A stretch of DNA of 54,154 nucleotides from a virus. The stretch lies in IMG/VR virus record IMGVR_UViG_3300042889_000421, positions 1 to 54,154 of that record; one strand, given 5' to 3'. A program made the translations under genes and the position numbers. Of the stretch, positions 15,112 through 21,954 are shown piece after piece; position 1 is the stretch's first letter; the number at the start of each line of letters is the position of its first letter. Under the pieces are notes generated by a model. That model saw only the letters and a program-made list of their open reading frames with translations, did not search any database and had not been told where the DNA came from.

Positions 15112-15138
15112 GTTTCTTTATATTACAAGGAAATTTAT

Positions 15139-15708
15139 ATGTCTGCAGCCATGTTTTCTCAAATCAATAAATCATTTAAAGGTAATAAAGAGCAACAAGC
15201 ATTTTACCTCTTGATGGATAATATAGACAACGAATCTATTAGAAGCGTTATTGAATGGATTATAGATGCAAATTTTTCTGAAGAGAAACCAGAAATATTA
15301 AACTTAATGATTTGTTCAGGAGGAGGATCTTTATCTGCTGGATTTGCTCTTATAGATGTTATGAGGGGTTCTGGTATTCCTGTAAGAACTATTGGTATTG
15401 GAGAGATTGCTTCTGCTGGTTTAATGATCTTTATGGCAGGTATGAAAGGTGAGCGAGTATTAACACCCAACACTAGTATATTAAGTCATCAATACTCATG
15501 GGGTAGTTCTGGAAAACACCACGAGTTAATTAGTACAACAAAAGCATTTGATCTTACCAGTGATATGTTATTGAGACATTATAAGAAATTCTCTTCATTA
15601 TCAGAAGATAAAATTAAGAAGATACTACTTCCTGCTCATGATGTCTGGTTGAGTTCTGACGAGGCATTGAAATATGGATTGTGTGATATGATCAAAGACC
15701 TTTCATAA
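15139..15708 (+). CDS. clpP: ClpP-like serine protease
   Basis: A 189-residue ClpP/crotonase-fold protease. The triad is visible: Ser about 92 in EIASAG, His about 117 in LSHQYSWG, and Asp about 168 in HDVWLSSDEALKYGLCD. The oxyanion-type segment CSGGGSLSAG is at about residues 56-65. ClpP-like genes occur in T4-like aquatic phages; roles in prohead processing or in altering host proteolysis have been suggested, and neither can be decided here. A plausible late promoter and an AAGGA ribosome site precede it. A host-type promoter follows three bases after its stop. Confidence 0.9.
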   Translation: MSAAMFSQINKSFKGNKEQQAFYLLMDNIDNESIRSVIEWIIDANFSEEKPEILNLMICSGGGSLSAGFALIDVMRGSGIPVRTIGIGEIASAGLMIFMAGMKGERVLTPNTSILSHQYSWGSSGKHHELISTTKAFDLTSDMLLRHYKKFSSLSEDKIKKILLPAHDVWLSSDEALKYGLCDMIKDLS

Positions 15709-15710
15709 GG

Positions 15711-15738
15711 TTGACAGATCATATAATTGTGTTATAAT
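15711..15738 (+). promoter_or_regulatory. Sigma70-type promoter
   Basis: TTGACA (15711-15716), a 16-bp spacer and TATAAT (15733-15738), directly after the ClpP-like gene. Confidence 0.85.
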
Positions 15739-15768
15739 AAGTTATTATTAATTGATGGAGTATATGAA

Positions 15769-15990
15769 GTGAGTTTAAAAATGACACCAATAGCTGTTTC
15801 TATTCATAGAGAACAAGAACATCCTTTATTTGGAGAAGGAGTAATTCATCTTAAATTAGAAGATGAGGCAGGTGGTTTCTTCTTCACAGTCAGTCAAGAT
15901 GGTGTGGGATTTAAGATTGATGGTGATGAAATTAACCAATTAGCAATTGCAGCAAAGTTTCTATTAGAAGGTGCAGGTGAGATGATTTAA
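15769..15990 (+). CDS. Hypothetical protein
   Basis: A 73-residue protein. I chose GTG 15769 because GGAG at 15757-15760 is well spaced before it and the upstream in-frame ATG at 15727 lies ahead of the -10 box. ATG 15781 is a possible shorter start. The sequence alternates short beta-like stretches (VIHLKLEDEAGGFFFTVSQD) with a helical C-terminus. No domain is recognised. It stands alone between two host-type promoters. Confidence 0.65.
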   Translation: MSLKMTPIAVSIHREQEHPLFGEGVIHLKLEDEAGGFFFTVSQDGVGFKIDGDEINQLAIAAKFLLEGAGEMI

Positions 15991-15993
15991 AGT

Positions 15994-16021
15994 TTGACAA
16001 TCTACTAATCCATGTTATAAT
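15994..16021 (+). promoter_or_regulatory. Sigma70-type promoter ahead of the 33-59-32 group
   Basis: TTGACA (15994-15999), a 16-bp spacer and TATAAT (16016-16021), with the first start codon 20 bases downstream. Confidence 0.85.
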
Positions 16022-16041
16022 CTAGTTTTTATGGAGATGAT

Positions 16042-16302
16042 ATGGATTATAAAATTGTGTTAGCATATAGAATGAAAGAATATAAAAATCTGAGAAATAT
16101 GTCAAAGGATTTAGAAAAGAAATTAGCTAAAATTAATATATGGTTTGAAAATTTTCTAATGAAGAATTCTAGATATATTGGGGAAGATTTAGTTGATTGT
16201 TCAGCCAAAATAAGATATAATAAGAAGTGGTTAGAATATGAAGAGATTTTAAAATCTTCTAGATTATGTAAATATTATTTGGAGTTATCAAGTGAGCAAT
16301 GA
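16042..16302 (+). CDS. Hypothetical protein upstream of gene 33
   Basis: An 86-residue basic, probably all-helical protein (many K, L, Y and E). In T4 the gene before 33 is dsbA, a small DNA-binding late-transcription protein. This product occupies the same place but I see no sequence match, so equivalence is only positional. A GGAG ribosome site precedes the start. It overlaps gene 33 by 11 bases. Confidence 0.65.
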   Translation: MDYKIVLAYRMKEYKNLRNMSKDLEKKLAKINIWFENFLMKNSRYIGEDLVDCSAKIRYNKKWLEYEEILKSSRLCKYYLELSSEQ

Positions 16303-16507
16303 AACTGATTTTAGCATCTTTATTGAAAAGATGGCATTAGAAAGAAAAATGACTAGATGGGATGCAATGATAGAATATTGTGCTGAGAATTTTATAGATC
16401 CAATAGAAGTTCAACCAAATCTCAGTAAATCTTTAATTTTAAAAATGGAAATAGAATTGCAAGAAGAGGGTAGATTACCAAAACCTACTACTAATAAGAT
16501 AGTATGA
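16292..16507 (+). CDS. 33: Late transcription co-activator gp33
   Basis: A 71-residue protein read from GTG 16292, with GGAG well spaced upstream. It matches the core of T4 gp33: FIEKMALERKMTRWDAMIEYCAENFIDP corresponds in pattern to the gp33 helices that bind the RNA polymerase beta flap, followed by LILKMEIELQEEGRLPKP. gp33 links the sliding clamp gp45 to polymerase carrying gp55 and is needed for activated late transcription. It is shorter than the T4 protein at the N-terminus. Position directly before 59 and 32, as in T4, supports the call. Confidence 0.75.
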   Translation: MSNETDFSIFIEKMALERKMTRWDAMIEYCAENFIDPIEVQPNLSKSLILKMEIELQEEGRLPKPTTNKIV

Positions 16508-16508
16508 A

Positions 16509-17102
16509 ATGGATGGTTTTACATTATTCAAATATGATCGTGTTGTTAAATTACATTTTACCAACAGGAAATATGATATTTTTGAACAAAAAGCAAAAGC
16601 AAATGGGCTAACCTTTGAAAATTTTCTTGCCAAATCAGATTATGCAGTGTATAATGCAATATCTAGAAAATTTGATTCAACAACCCAAGCTGTACAATTC
16701 TTTGTAGCAAATTATGCTTACAAGAATAACAGTCCTATTCACAATTTAGCATCAAGTGATAGGAACTTTAATATATGGAACAAACGTAAACAAGCAATAA
16801 CACATACGTTTAAAGAAGATCTGGGTGTGATAATGTTACATCTAGAGAAGAAGAAATTAGATGTTTCAAGTCTATTTCAATCTAAGACTAGTTTGCCGGA
16901 GTTGTTTAAGGTATATCTATCTGGGTTGATAAGTATTGAAACTTTGTATTTAATTAATAAGATTGAATCTTATATAGAAGAATGGGATAAACATCATTCT
17001 TTGATCTGGGGTTCTGAGTTCTTATTGATTGAAAGACTGGACAAATTTGTTCAGTATGATGAAGAAACCATTAAGAAGATCTATGAATATTTCACAACTT
17101 AA
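16509..17102 (+). CDS. 59: Helicase loader gp59
   Basis: A 197-residue protein matching T4 gp59 (217 residues). The helical pattern FTLFKYDRVVKLHFTNRKYDIF at the start, FFVANYAYKNNSPIHNLAS in the middle and the TFKEDLG segment align with gp59 landmarks. gp59 loads the gp41 helicase onto forked DNA coated with gp32. It starts one base after the gene 33 stop and lies directly upstream of gene 32, the same order as in T4. The overall similarity is modest, so the call rests on sequence and synteny together. Confidence 0.8.
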   Translation: MDGFTLFKYDRVVKLHFTNRKYDIFEQKAKANGLTFENFLAKSDYAVYNAISRKFDSTTQAVQFFVANYAYKNNSPIHNLASSDRNFNIWNKRKQAITHTFKEDLGVIMLHLEKKKLDVSSLFQSKTSLPELFKVYLSGLISIETLYLINKIESYIEEWDKHHSLIWGSEFLLIERLDKFVQYDEETIKKIYEYFTT

Positions 17103-17159
17103 TGGATATATTATGATGTTATATTGAGATGTACCTTTATTATGATTATATTATGTGAA

Positions 17160-17192
17160 AAAACTATACTAAAACTATACTAAAACTATACT
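17160..17192 (+). promoter_or_regulatory. Three exact 11-nt repeats, candidate gp32 autoregulatory operator
   Basis: AAAACTATACT is repeated three times without interruption at 17160-17170, 17171-17181 and 17182-17192, ending next to the AGGA ribosome site and 13 bases before the gp32 ATG. The array has no G and little pairing potential. T4 gp32 represses its own translation by cooperative binding to an unstructured A+U-rich leader; this array fits that role. Confidence 0.65.
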
Positions 17193-17205
17193 AGGAAATA
17201 AAAAA

Positions 17206-18216
17206 ATGGATATGAAAGAATTACGTAAAAGAAGAAACGATACACCATCAACGCTATTAGCAAAATATGAACAAGCTAATCCATCTTCAAATAGAAAAGA
17301 TGATAGGCTTTGGAAAATGACAGAAGATAAAGCTAGAAATGCTTCTGCAATTATCAGATTCCTACCAGCTTTTGATGCTGAAAATGATCTGCCTTGGGTA
17401 AGAATCCTATCTTATGGGTTTAGTGATGAAAATAAGAAAAAATATTATATCAATAATTCATTAAGAACTTTTGGTAATGATGAAATAGATCCAGTTTATG
17501 AGTTGATTGGAAAATTGAAAGATATTGATACGATTGAAGCAAAAGTTCAACGTGAAAATATGAAACAAATTACTAGCTATTTCAGTAATATTCTTGTGGT
17601 AAGTGATCCATTAGCTAGAGAAAACGAAGGTAAAGTGTTTATCTTTAAGTTTGGCACTAAGATTCGTGACATGATTATGGAACAAATTACTCCAGACCCA
17701 TTATACCCCAATAAAGCAGTAGTTGATGTGACTATGCCACTTGATGGTGCAAATTTTAGAATAAGGCGTTATATGGCTGGTAGTGGATATCCATCATATG
17801 ACAAATCTTCTTTTGAATCCGTGTCAGAATTGTGTGATGGTGATGATGTCAAAGCGGATGCTGCATTAAAATCTAGATATGATCTTAATACATTACTAGA
17901 CCGAAAAAACTTTGGTACATATGAAGAGTTATCTATACAGTTAGCTAGATTTTATAATAAAACTTCTGTAGATATGCCAACAGCATCTTCTTTAGCAGAT
18001 AAACTGGCAAGCATCAAAACACCTGAACCAAAATCTTATTCAAAAAGTTCAGACGATGATGATGTTTTACATTACTTTAATGATCTGGTTGAAGAAAAAC
18101 CTGTTCAGAAAACAGTTGAACCAGTAGCAGATGTAGTTGTACCAAAATCTAAGCTTCAAGAACATCATGAAGATGATGAAGATATTATGAATCTGTTTGC
18201 AGATTTAGCAGAATAA
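17206..18216 (+). CDS. 32: Single-strand DNA-binding protein gp32
   Basis: A 336-residue homologue of T4 gp32 (301 residues). Landmarks: basic N-terminus, NASAIIRFLPA at about residues 44-54, WVRILSYGF, then SNILVVSDPLARENEGKVFIFKFGTKI at about 125-151, the DVTMPLDGANFRIR segment, and an acidic C-terminal tail (DDEDIMNLFADLAE) that in T4 contacts partner proteins. Where T4 has its zinc ligands (H64, C77, C87, C90) this protein reads NNSLRTFGNDEIDPVYELI, with none of them. gp32 coats single-strand DNA in replication, recombination and repair. A strong terminator follows. Confidence 0.93.
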   Translation: MDMKELRKRRNDTPSTLLAKYEQANPSSNRKDDRLWKMTEDKARNASAIIRFLPAFDAENDLPWVRILSYGFSDENKKKYYINNSLRTFGNDEIDPVYELIGKLKDIDTIEAKVQRENMKQITSYFSNILVVSDPLARENEGKVFIFKFGTKIRDMIMEQITPDPLYPNKAVVDVTMPLDGANFRIRRYMAGSGYPSYDKSSFESVSELCDGDDVKADAALKSRYDLNTLLDRKNFGTYEELSIQLARFYNKTSVDMPTASSLADKLASIKTPEPKSYSKSSDDDDVLHYFNDLVEEKPVQKTVEPVADVVVPKSKLQEHHEDDEDIMNLFADLAE

Positions 18217-18224
18217 CTATTAAA

Positions 18225-18246
18225 GAGAGGGGATTCGTTCCCTCTC
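18225..18246 (+). terminator. Hairpin terminator after gene 32
   Basis: GAGAGGGGA (18225-18233) pairs with TTCCCTCTC (18238-18246) around a TTCG tetraloop, with one G-U pair. It is the most stable hairpin in the spacer, and a second stem follows directly. Confidence 0.8.
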
Positions 18247-18292
18247 AAATATATTTCTACATTATTATTAGATAGTGTAGAAATATATTTTT
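18247..18292 (+). terminator. Second, A+T-rich terminator-like hairpin
   Basis: A stem of up to 20 bp: 18247-18266 with 18271-18290 (first 15 bp perfect, AAATATATTTCTACA with its complement, then five pairs including two G-U) around an ATTA loop, ending in TTTTT (18288-18292). It backs up the preceding terminator between converging gene blocks. Confidence 0.7.
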
Positions 18293-18299
18293 CCTAAGA

Positions 18300-18471
18300 T
18301 ATAGATGTTGTTAATGTTTTAAGTTAGTTCTGCGTATTTACGCCAATAAATGGGCAGGAGATAGATCAATATTGCAAGTATTGAGCTATCAAAAAGTGTC
18401 GGTTACAGCCTTCACTATAAAAACTCTCAAAGTTCTTAAGAGCTAATTCGTAATTGGATTAGCTCTTTTGT
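18300..18471. other. Convergent spacer with hairpins, candidate small RNA
   Basis: No gene is visible. Hairpins: GCGT-ATTT-ACGC near 18332-18343; a 12-bp stem with one mismatch, 18360-18371 with 18379-18390; and a perfect 10-bp stem AAGAGCTAAT (18438-18447) with ATTAGCTCTT (18458-18467), followed on the plus strand by TTTTGTTT. The last could end the leftward tape-measure transcript, or end a short plus-strand RNA, which the T run would fit better. Confidence 0.45.
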
Positions 18472-20646
18472 TTAACGAAATTTGTTTCTTTCTAAGAATA
18501 ATCTATTTACTGATGCTTCTAAATTCTTTACTTCATTCTTCATAACAGTGCTAGATGAGCTGTTATTCACATTTGTTGTTGGGGCAGTTATATTGTTAAT
18601 AACTGGTGCAGAATTTCCTGTTGGGGATATTTCAGCAGATTTATTATAAACAGAATCAGCTTCTGATAATGGTGCACTAGCATTGATTTTAGATGGTGTT
18701 ACAGCTTCTGATTTATCCCAACCTTCTTGATTAACAGAAACCCCTTCTTTAGTTACAACTTTTGTTGGTTCTATTCTAGTTGCTTCAGGTGTTACATCTC
18801 CTGATTTATCCCAACCCTCTTGATTAACAGAAACCCCTTCTTTAGTTACAACTTTTGTTGGTTCAGGTGTTACAGCTTCTGCTCTAGTTGGTTCAGGTGT
18901 TACAACTTTTGTTGGTTCAGGTGTTACAGCTTCTGGTTTAGTTGGTGCGTTGAGTAATTGATTTAAATGTTCTAAATCTTTTCCTTCAAACTCGTTACTT
19001 CCTATTAAAGTTTGGATTTTTTCTGGAGATAATTTTTCAATAACATCCCATTTTTCTACAGTAGGTGTGGTACCAAATACTGGATATGATATTGCATCTT
19101 TATCACGTAATTCGTTTATTAATTCTAATCCACCTTCTCCAAATGAATCACTAAACCCTTGAGCAGCACCCATTACAGCCCCAGCTCCTGCACCAATTGC
19201 ATAACCAACTGGACCTAATGCAGATCCTATCATAGCTCCTGTTCCAGCACCTTGAGCAGCAGATCCAACAGTAGATACTACATCTCCAACATCACGATTA
19301 CCACCATCTGTTATTGCTTGTCCACCAGCTTCTATTGCCATACCTGCTACAGTTGCAATTCCACCTTTAAGAAAACTACCAGCTTTTCCTGCAAATTTAC
19401 CAAATTTACTTTTTCCTTTAGGTGTTCCTTTACCTTTACCCTTTCCTTTAGGTGCTCCTGTTGCTGCATCCGCAATTGTTTCTAATGGACCACCAACCCC
19501 ATCTCCTGTAGAGGTTGGGGTAGGTGGGGTAGGTGCTTTACTGATTATATCTACCTTTTCTAATATACTCTTTTGAACGTCTAATTGTTCAGCTAATATA
19601 TTAGTTTGTTTAATATCGTTATCTATTTGTGTATCTTGATATGTTTTTGTAGCTCTTGCTGTTTCAATATCAGATTCTTTAGTAGATAAATTAGCAGTTA
19701 CCATTTGTGGAATAGATTTAGCTTTTTGTGCAACAGCTTTACCTAAATCTTTTACATTTTCTTTAATAAAATTTACAATACCAGCTTTAACTTTAGTGAT
19801 TGGATTATCTTCAGTAGTTACAGAATCTGCCTTCACTGGTATTGCAATATCTGGTTTAAATTCCTCTGCTAATTTTTCTCTTGCTATTGCTTCTCTTTTA
19901 GCAACTTTTTCATTAAGAGTATATCTTGAATCTGTTTCTTTAAGACCTGCCCCAACATCTTGCTTCTCTTTGATGTATTGTTTAGATTCTTCAGTATCAC
20001 CTTTGATAAATTCTGGTTCAGTTAAATAACCCTTTGTCTTTTGCATGAAACTTTCATTAGCAACATTTCTCTGAAGCAATTGACTTCTTTTTTCATAAGT
20101 CTCTTTTAATTTTTCATCAGAAGCTTTGTTACCTAATGCCTTTTCGGATTTGATATATTGCATACGATCTTTATATCTTGGGGATACCGAAGATGCAATT
20201 GCTTGACCAGTAGATTTTAAAACTGTTCCGCCAGTCAATGCTTTTTTAATGCCGGAGAATGTATTCTTTAAATCTCTTAGATTGTCTGACCAAGACTTAT
20301 TGATAGGCTGATCTTTAGCTCTATTAGCAATATTTCTATATTCATTATTCTGTGCTAATGTTTCTTGTATTTTTTTTAATGCTTCAAGGTGACTATTGGA
20401 AGTTTCCTCAGATAATTTCTTTACATCTAAATCTCTAGATACATCAACTATATCGTTTTTAGTGATATTAGATTCTATATTCTTAATAGTCTCATGTATA
20501 TCATCTAATTTTTTAGCAATATGATCTTCATCAGATAACATCTTATGTGTTTCTATTGTATTAGCAATGTCAATATTTCTAGTGATAGTTAATAATCTAA
20601 CTACTTGTGCTAATTGATCTGATTGTCTTTTAAGTAAATCTTCCAT
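18472..20646 (-). CDS. 29: Tape-measure / baseplate hub protein gp29-like
   Basis: A 724-residue protein in the position of T4 gp29 (590 residues), the tail-length ruler. The N-terminal about 110 residues and residues 230-380 are charged and helical. Residues about 400-520 hold a basic GKGKGKG stretch and a glycine/alanine-rich hydrophobic section (IATVAGMAIEAGG, GAMIGSALGPVGYAIGAGAG), typical of tape measures. Residues about 570-660 are proline/threonine-rich with repeats, and the C-terminus is helical. At the usual 1.5 angstrom per residue, 724 residues would set a tail of roughly 109 nm. It follows the gp26/gp51 frame directly, the usual order of chaperone then tape measure. Confidence 0.8.
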   Translation of the reverse strand: MEDLLKRQSDQLAQVVRLLTITRNIDIANTIETHKMLSDEDHIAKKLDDIHETIKNIESNITKNDIVDVSRDLDVKKLSEETSNSHLEALKKIQETLAQNNEYRNIANRAKDQPINKSWSDNLRDLKNTFSGIKKALTGGTVLKSTGQAIASSVSPRYKDRMQYIKSEKALGNKASDEKLKETYEKRSQLLQRNVANESFMQKTKGYLTEPEFIKGDTEESKQYIKEKQDVGAGLKETDSRYTLNEKVAKREAIAREKLAEEFKPDIAIPVKADSVTTEDNPITKVKAGIVNFIKENVKDLGKAVAQKAKSIPQMVTANLSTKESDIETARATKTYQDTQIDNDIKQTNILAEQLDVQKSILEKVDIISKAPTPPTPTSTGDGVGGPLETIADAATGAPKGKGKGKGTPKGKSKFGKFAGKAGSFLKGGIATVAGMAIEAGGQAITDGGNRDVGDVVSTVGSAAQGAGTGAMIGSALGPVGYAIGAGAGAVMGAAQGFSDSFGEGGLELINELRDKDAISYPVFGTTPTVEKWDVIEKLSPEKIQTLIGSNEFEGKDLEHLNQLLNAPTKPEAVTPEPTKVVTPEPTRAEAVTPEPTKVVTKEGVSVNQEGWDKSGDVTPEATRIEPTKVVTKEGVSVNQEGWDKSEAVTPSKINASAPLSEADSVYNKSAEISPTGNSAPVINNITAPTTNVNNSSSSTVMKNEVKNLEASVNRLFLERNKFR
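18703..18895 (-). repeat. 93-bp repeat inside the tape-measure gene
   Basis: The segment encoding VVTKEGVSVNQEGWDKS occurs twice, with the matching DNA starting at about 18710 and 18803 (period 93 bp, 31 codons). Shorter TPEPTKVV-type repeats lie beside it. The repeat is in frame, so copy-number change would alter the linker length without breaking the gene. Confidence 0.75.
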
Positions 20647-20648
20647 GT

Positions 20649-20828
20649 TTATCCTTGTTGCTGCCTTTGTTTCTGTTCTTCTAGATAATTAACTAACATA
20701 GATATATAAACCTCTCTTTCAAAAGGTATCATATTTTCTATGTCAGCTAATGAATATTTGTGGTATTGCATTAAAGCAAAATTCATTTTATAATAATTAA
20801 CTAAAGAATCAGAACAAAGGCTTATTAG
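20649..20828 (-). CDS. 51: gp51-like chaperone frame, probably expressed by -1 frameshift from gene 26
   Basis: This 59-codon open frame lies in the -1 frame after gp26 and ends at TAA 20649-20651, three bases before the tape-measure ATG. Its product includes YYKMNFALMQYHKYSLADIE and MIPFEREVYISML, a pattern seen downstream of tail-assembly chaperones. The only internal ATG (20786) would give 45 residues and has no ribosome site. A T TTT TTC heptamer at 20834-20828 sits exactly where a -1 slip would join gp26 to this frame, giving a 296-residue fusion. The gp51 label rests mostly on position. Confidence 0.6.
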   Translation of the reverse strand, partial: LISLCSDSLVNYYKMNFALMQYHKYSLADIENMIPFEREVYISMLVNYLEEQKQRQQQG

Positions 20829-21538
20829 AAAAAAGATTCTATTCCTTCAATATATTTATTGTGAACCTTTGAACACACTGGACATGTATATTGAATGTCG
20901 TGTCTCAATTTTGGCATAGTTTCAAAGAACTCTTTTATTTTTTGAAATTGTTGTTGTGTTAAGTTATTGATGAACTCTTCAAGATCTTCTTTTGTTTGTT
21001 CTTTGGTGTGGAATATTTCAGAACCATCGTAGATATAACTAATAGATGCTATAATCAACCCAAAGATTTCTTCAATATTATCTAAATCTTGTTTCTCAAA
21101 CTTATTAACATCAGAAATGTTTGGGTATTTCATCACAATCCCAACATCATCAAATAGACCAATCTTCTTGTTATGTTCTGGGTTTACCACAACTTTGATT
21201 TTAGTTAAGTCTACAAATACTTTTGCTTTTGCTTTAGGATCTTCACAGGTATCGCATGAAAAATAAAGTTCAGCAATTTCCCCAATAGATTTTGATCTAA
21301 TCTGTAGCAGAAGATATTCAAGATCAAATACTGCCAAGGCATTGACATCTATTTTTCCAACAACACAATCTTGTATTATTGTTTTGAGAGTATCTACCAT
21401 TACTGTACTATCTTCACTTTGTTGAGCGATTAGTAAAGCTTTTTCTTCTTTAACTAAGAATGGTCTAAATTTGATTTCTTCATCGGTTGATGGTATATTT
21501 GTGGTATAGATTGCAGTTGATGCTTTTGGTAATGCCAT
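20825..21538 (-). CDS. 26: Baseplate hub assembly protein gp26-like
   Basis: A 237-residue protein of the T4 gp26 type (T4 baseplate protein family; 208 residues in T4). It starts MALPKASTAIYTTNIPSTDEEIKFRPF, has a FLVKEEKALLIAQQSED segment and C-terminal CPVCSK; with the earlier CDTC pair these could bind zinc. gp26 helps hub assembly and may serve as the tail-assembly chaperone of the tape measure. The start overlaps the gene 16 stop (TAATG on the minus strand). The end is a double TAA preceded by a slippery T TTT TTC, so part of the product is probably extended. Confidence 0.8.
   Translation of the reverse strand: MALPKASTAIYTTNIPSTDEEIKFRPFLVKEEKALLIAQQSEDSTVMVDTLKTIIQDCVVGKIDVNALAVFDLEYLLLQIRSKSIGEIAELYFSCDTCEDPKAKAKVFVDLTKIKVVVNPEHNKKIGLFDDVGIVMKYPNISDVNKFEKQDLDNIEEIFGLIIASISYIYDGSEIFHTKEQTKEDLEEFINNLTQQQFQKIKEFFETMPKLRHDIQYTCPVCSKVHNKYIEGIESFF
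20828..20834 (-). promoter_or_regulatory. -1 frameshift slippery heptamer
   Basis: Read on the minus strand the sequence is T TTT TTC in phase with gene 26 (codons TCT TTT TTC TAA TAA). This fits the canonical X XXY YYZ slippery form. A slip of one base back reads TTT TTT CTA and enters the open frame that runs to 20649. I see no strong downstream stem-loop. Confidence 0.65.
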
Positions 21539-21951
21539 TATGATTCACCTTTTGTCATTTTCTCTATCATTTTATTTAAGTCAGTTGATGTACCAACAAA
21601 TATTGCATTATTGGTAATTGAACCAGTATTCTTCTCTGGTTCTTTTGTAGTCATTTTTTGTTTCTTTAGATGAATATCTAGGAGCTGATGATTGATGTCA
21701 GCTAATTGTTTCATGAGATTACCAACTACTTCAAACGCTCTTGGGTTTTCTGAATCTTTTGCTATTTCTATAGCATAGTTCAAAGCATCTTGACCATTTT
21801 GTAATAGTGTGTGTAAATTATTTCTAGATTTTTCACAATCATATTCAATTGCTTTATCAGAAGGAGCTAGAACTTCTCCAGATTTAGTTATTAAAGTACC
21901 TTCAATTGGTTCTAAATTGAATAATGTATTTAGGTTATTATCAATGTTCAT
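21538..21951 (-). CDS. 16: Small terminase subunit gp16
   Basis: A 137-residue protein clearly like T4 gp16 (164 residues). The helical core RNNLHTLLQNGQDALNYAIE, then DSENPRAFEVVGNLMKQLADIN and LLDIHLKKQKM match the gp16 oligomerisation coiled coil, and the C-terminal NNAIFVGTSTDLNKMI matches the conserved end motif of gp16. gp16 forms a ring that regulates the large terminase gp17 in DNA packaging. Gene 17 is not in this window; here 16 lies within the tail block between a gene-54-like gene and 26. Confidence 0.88.
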   Translation of the reverse strand: MNIDNNLNTLFNLEPIEGTLITKSGEVLAPSDKAIEYDCEKSRNNLHTLLQNGQDALNYAIEIAKDSENPRAFEVVGNLMKQLADINHQLLDIHLKKQKMTTKEPEKNTGSITNNAIFVGTSTDLNKMIEKMTKGES

Positions 21952-21954
21952 TAT

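Noticed and set aside
15727-15768. Upstream ATG for the gene at 15769
   Set aside because: It lies within the promoter (before the TATAAT box). GTG 15769 has a well-spaced GGAG.
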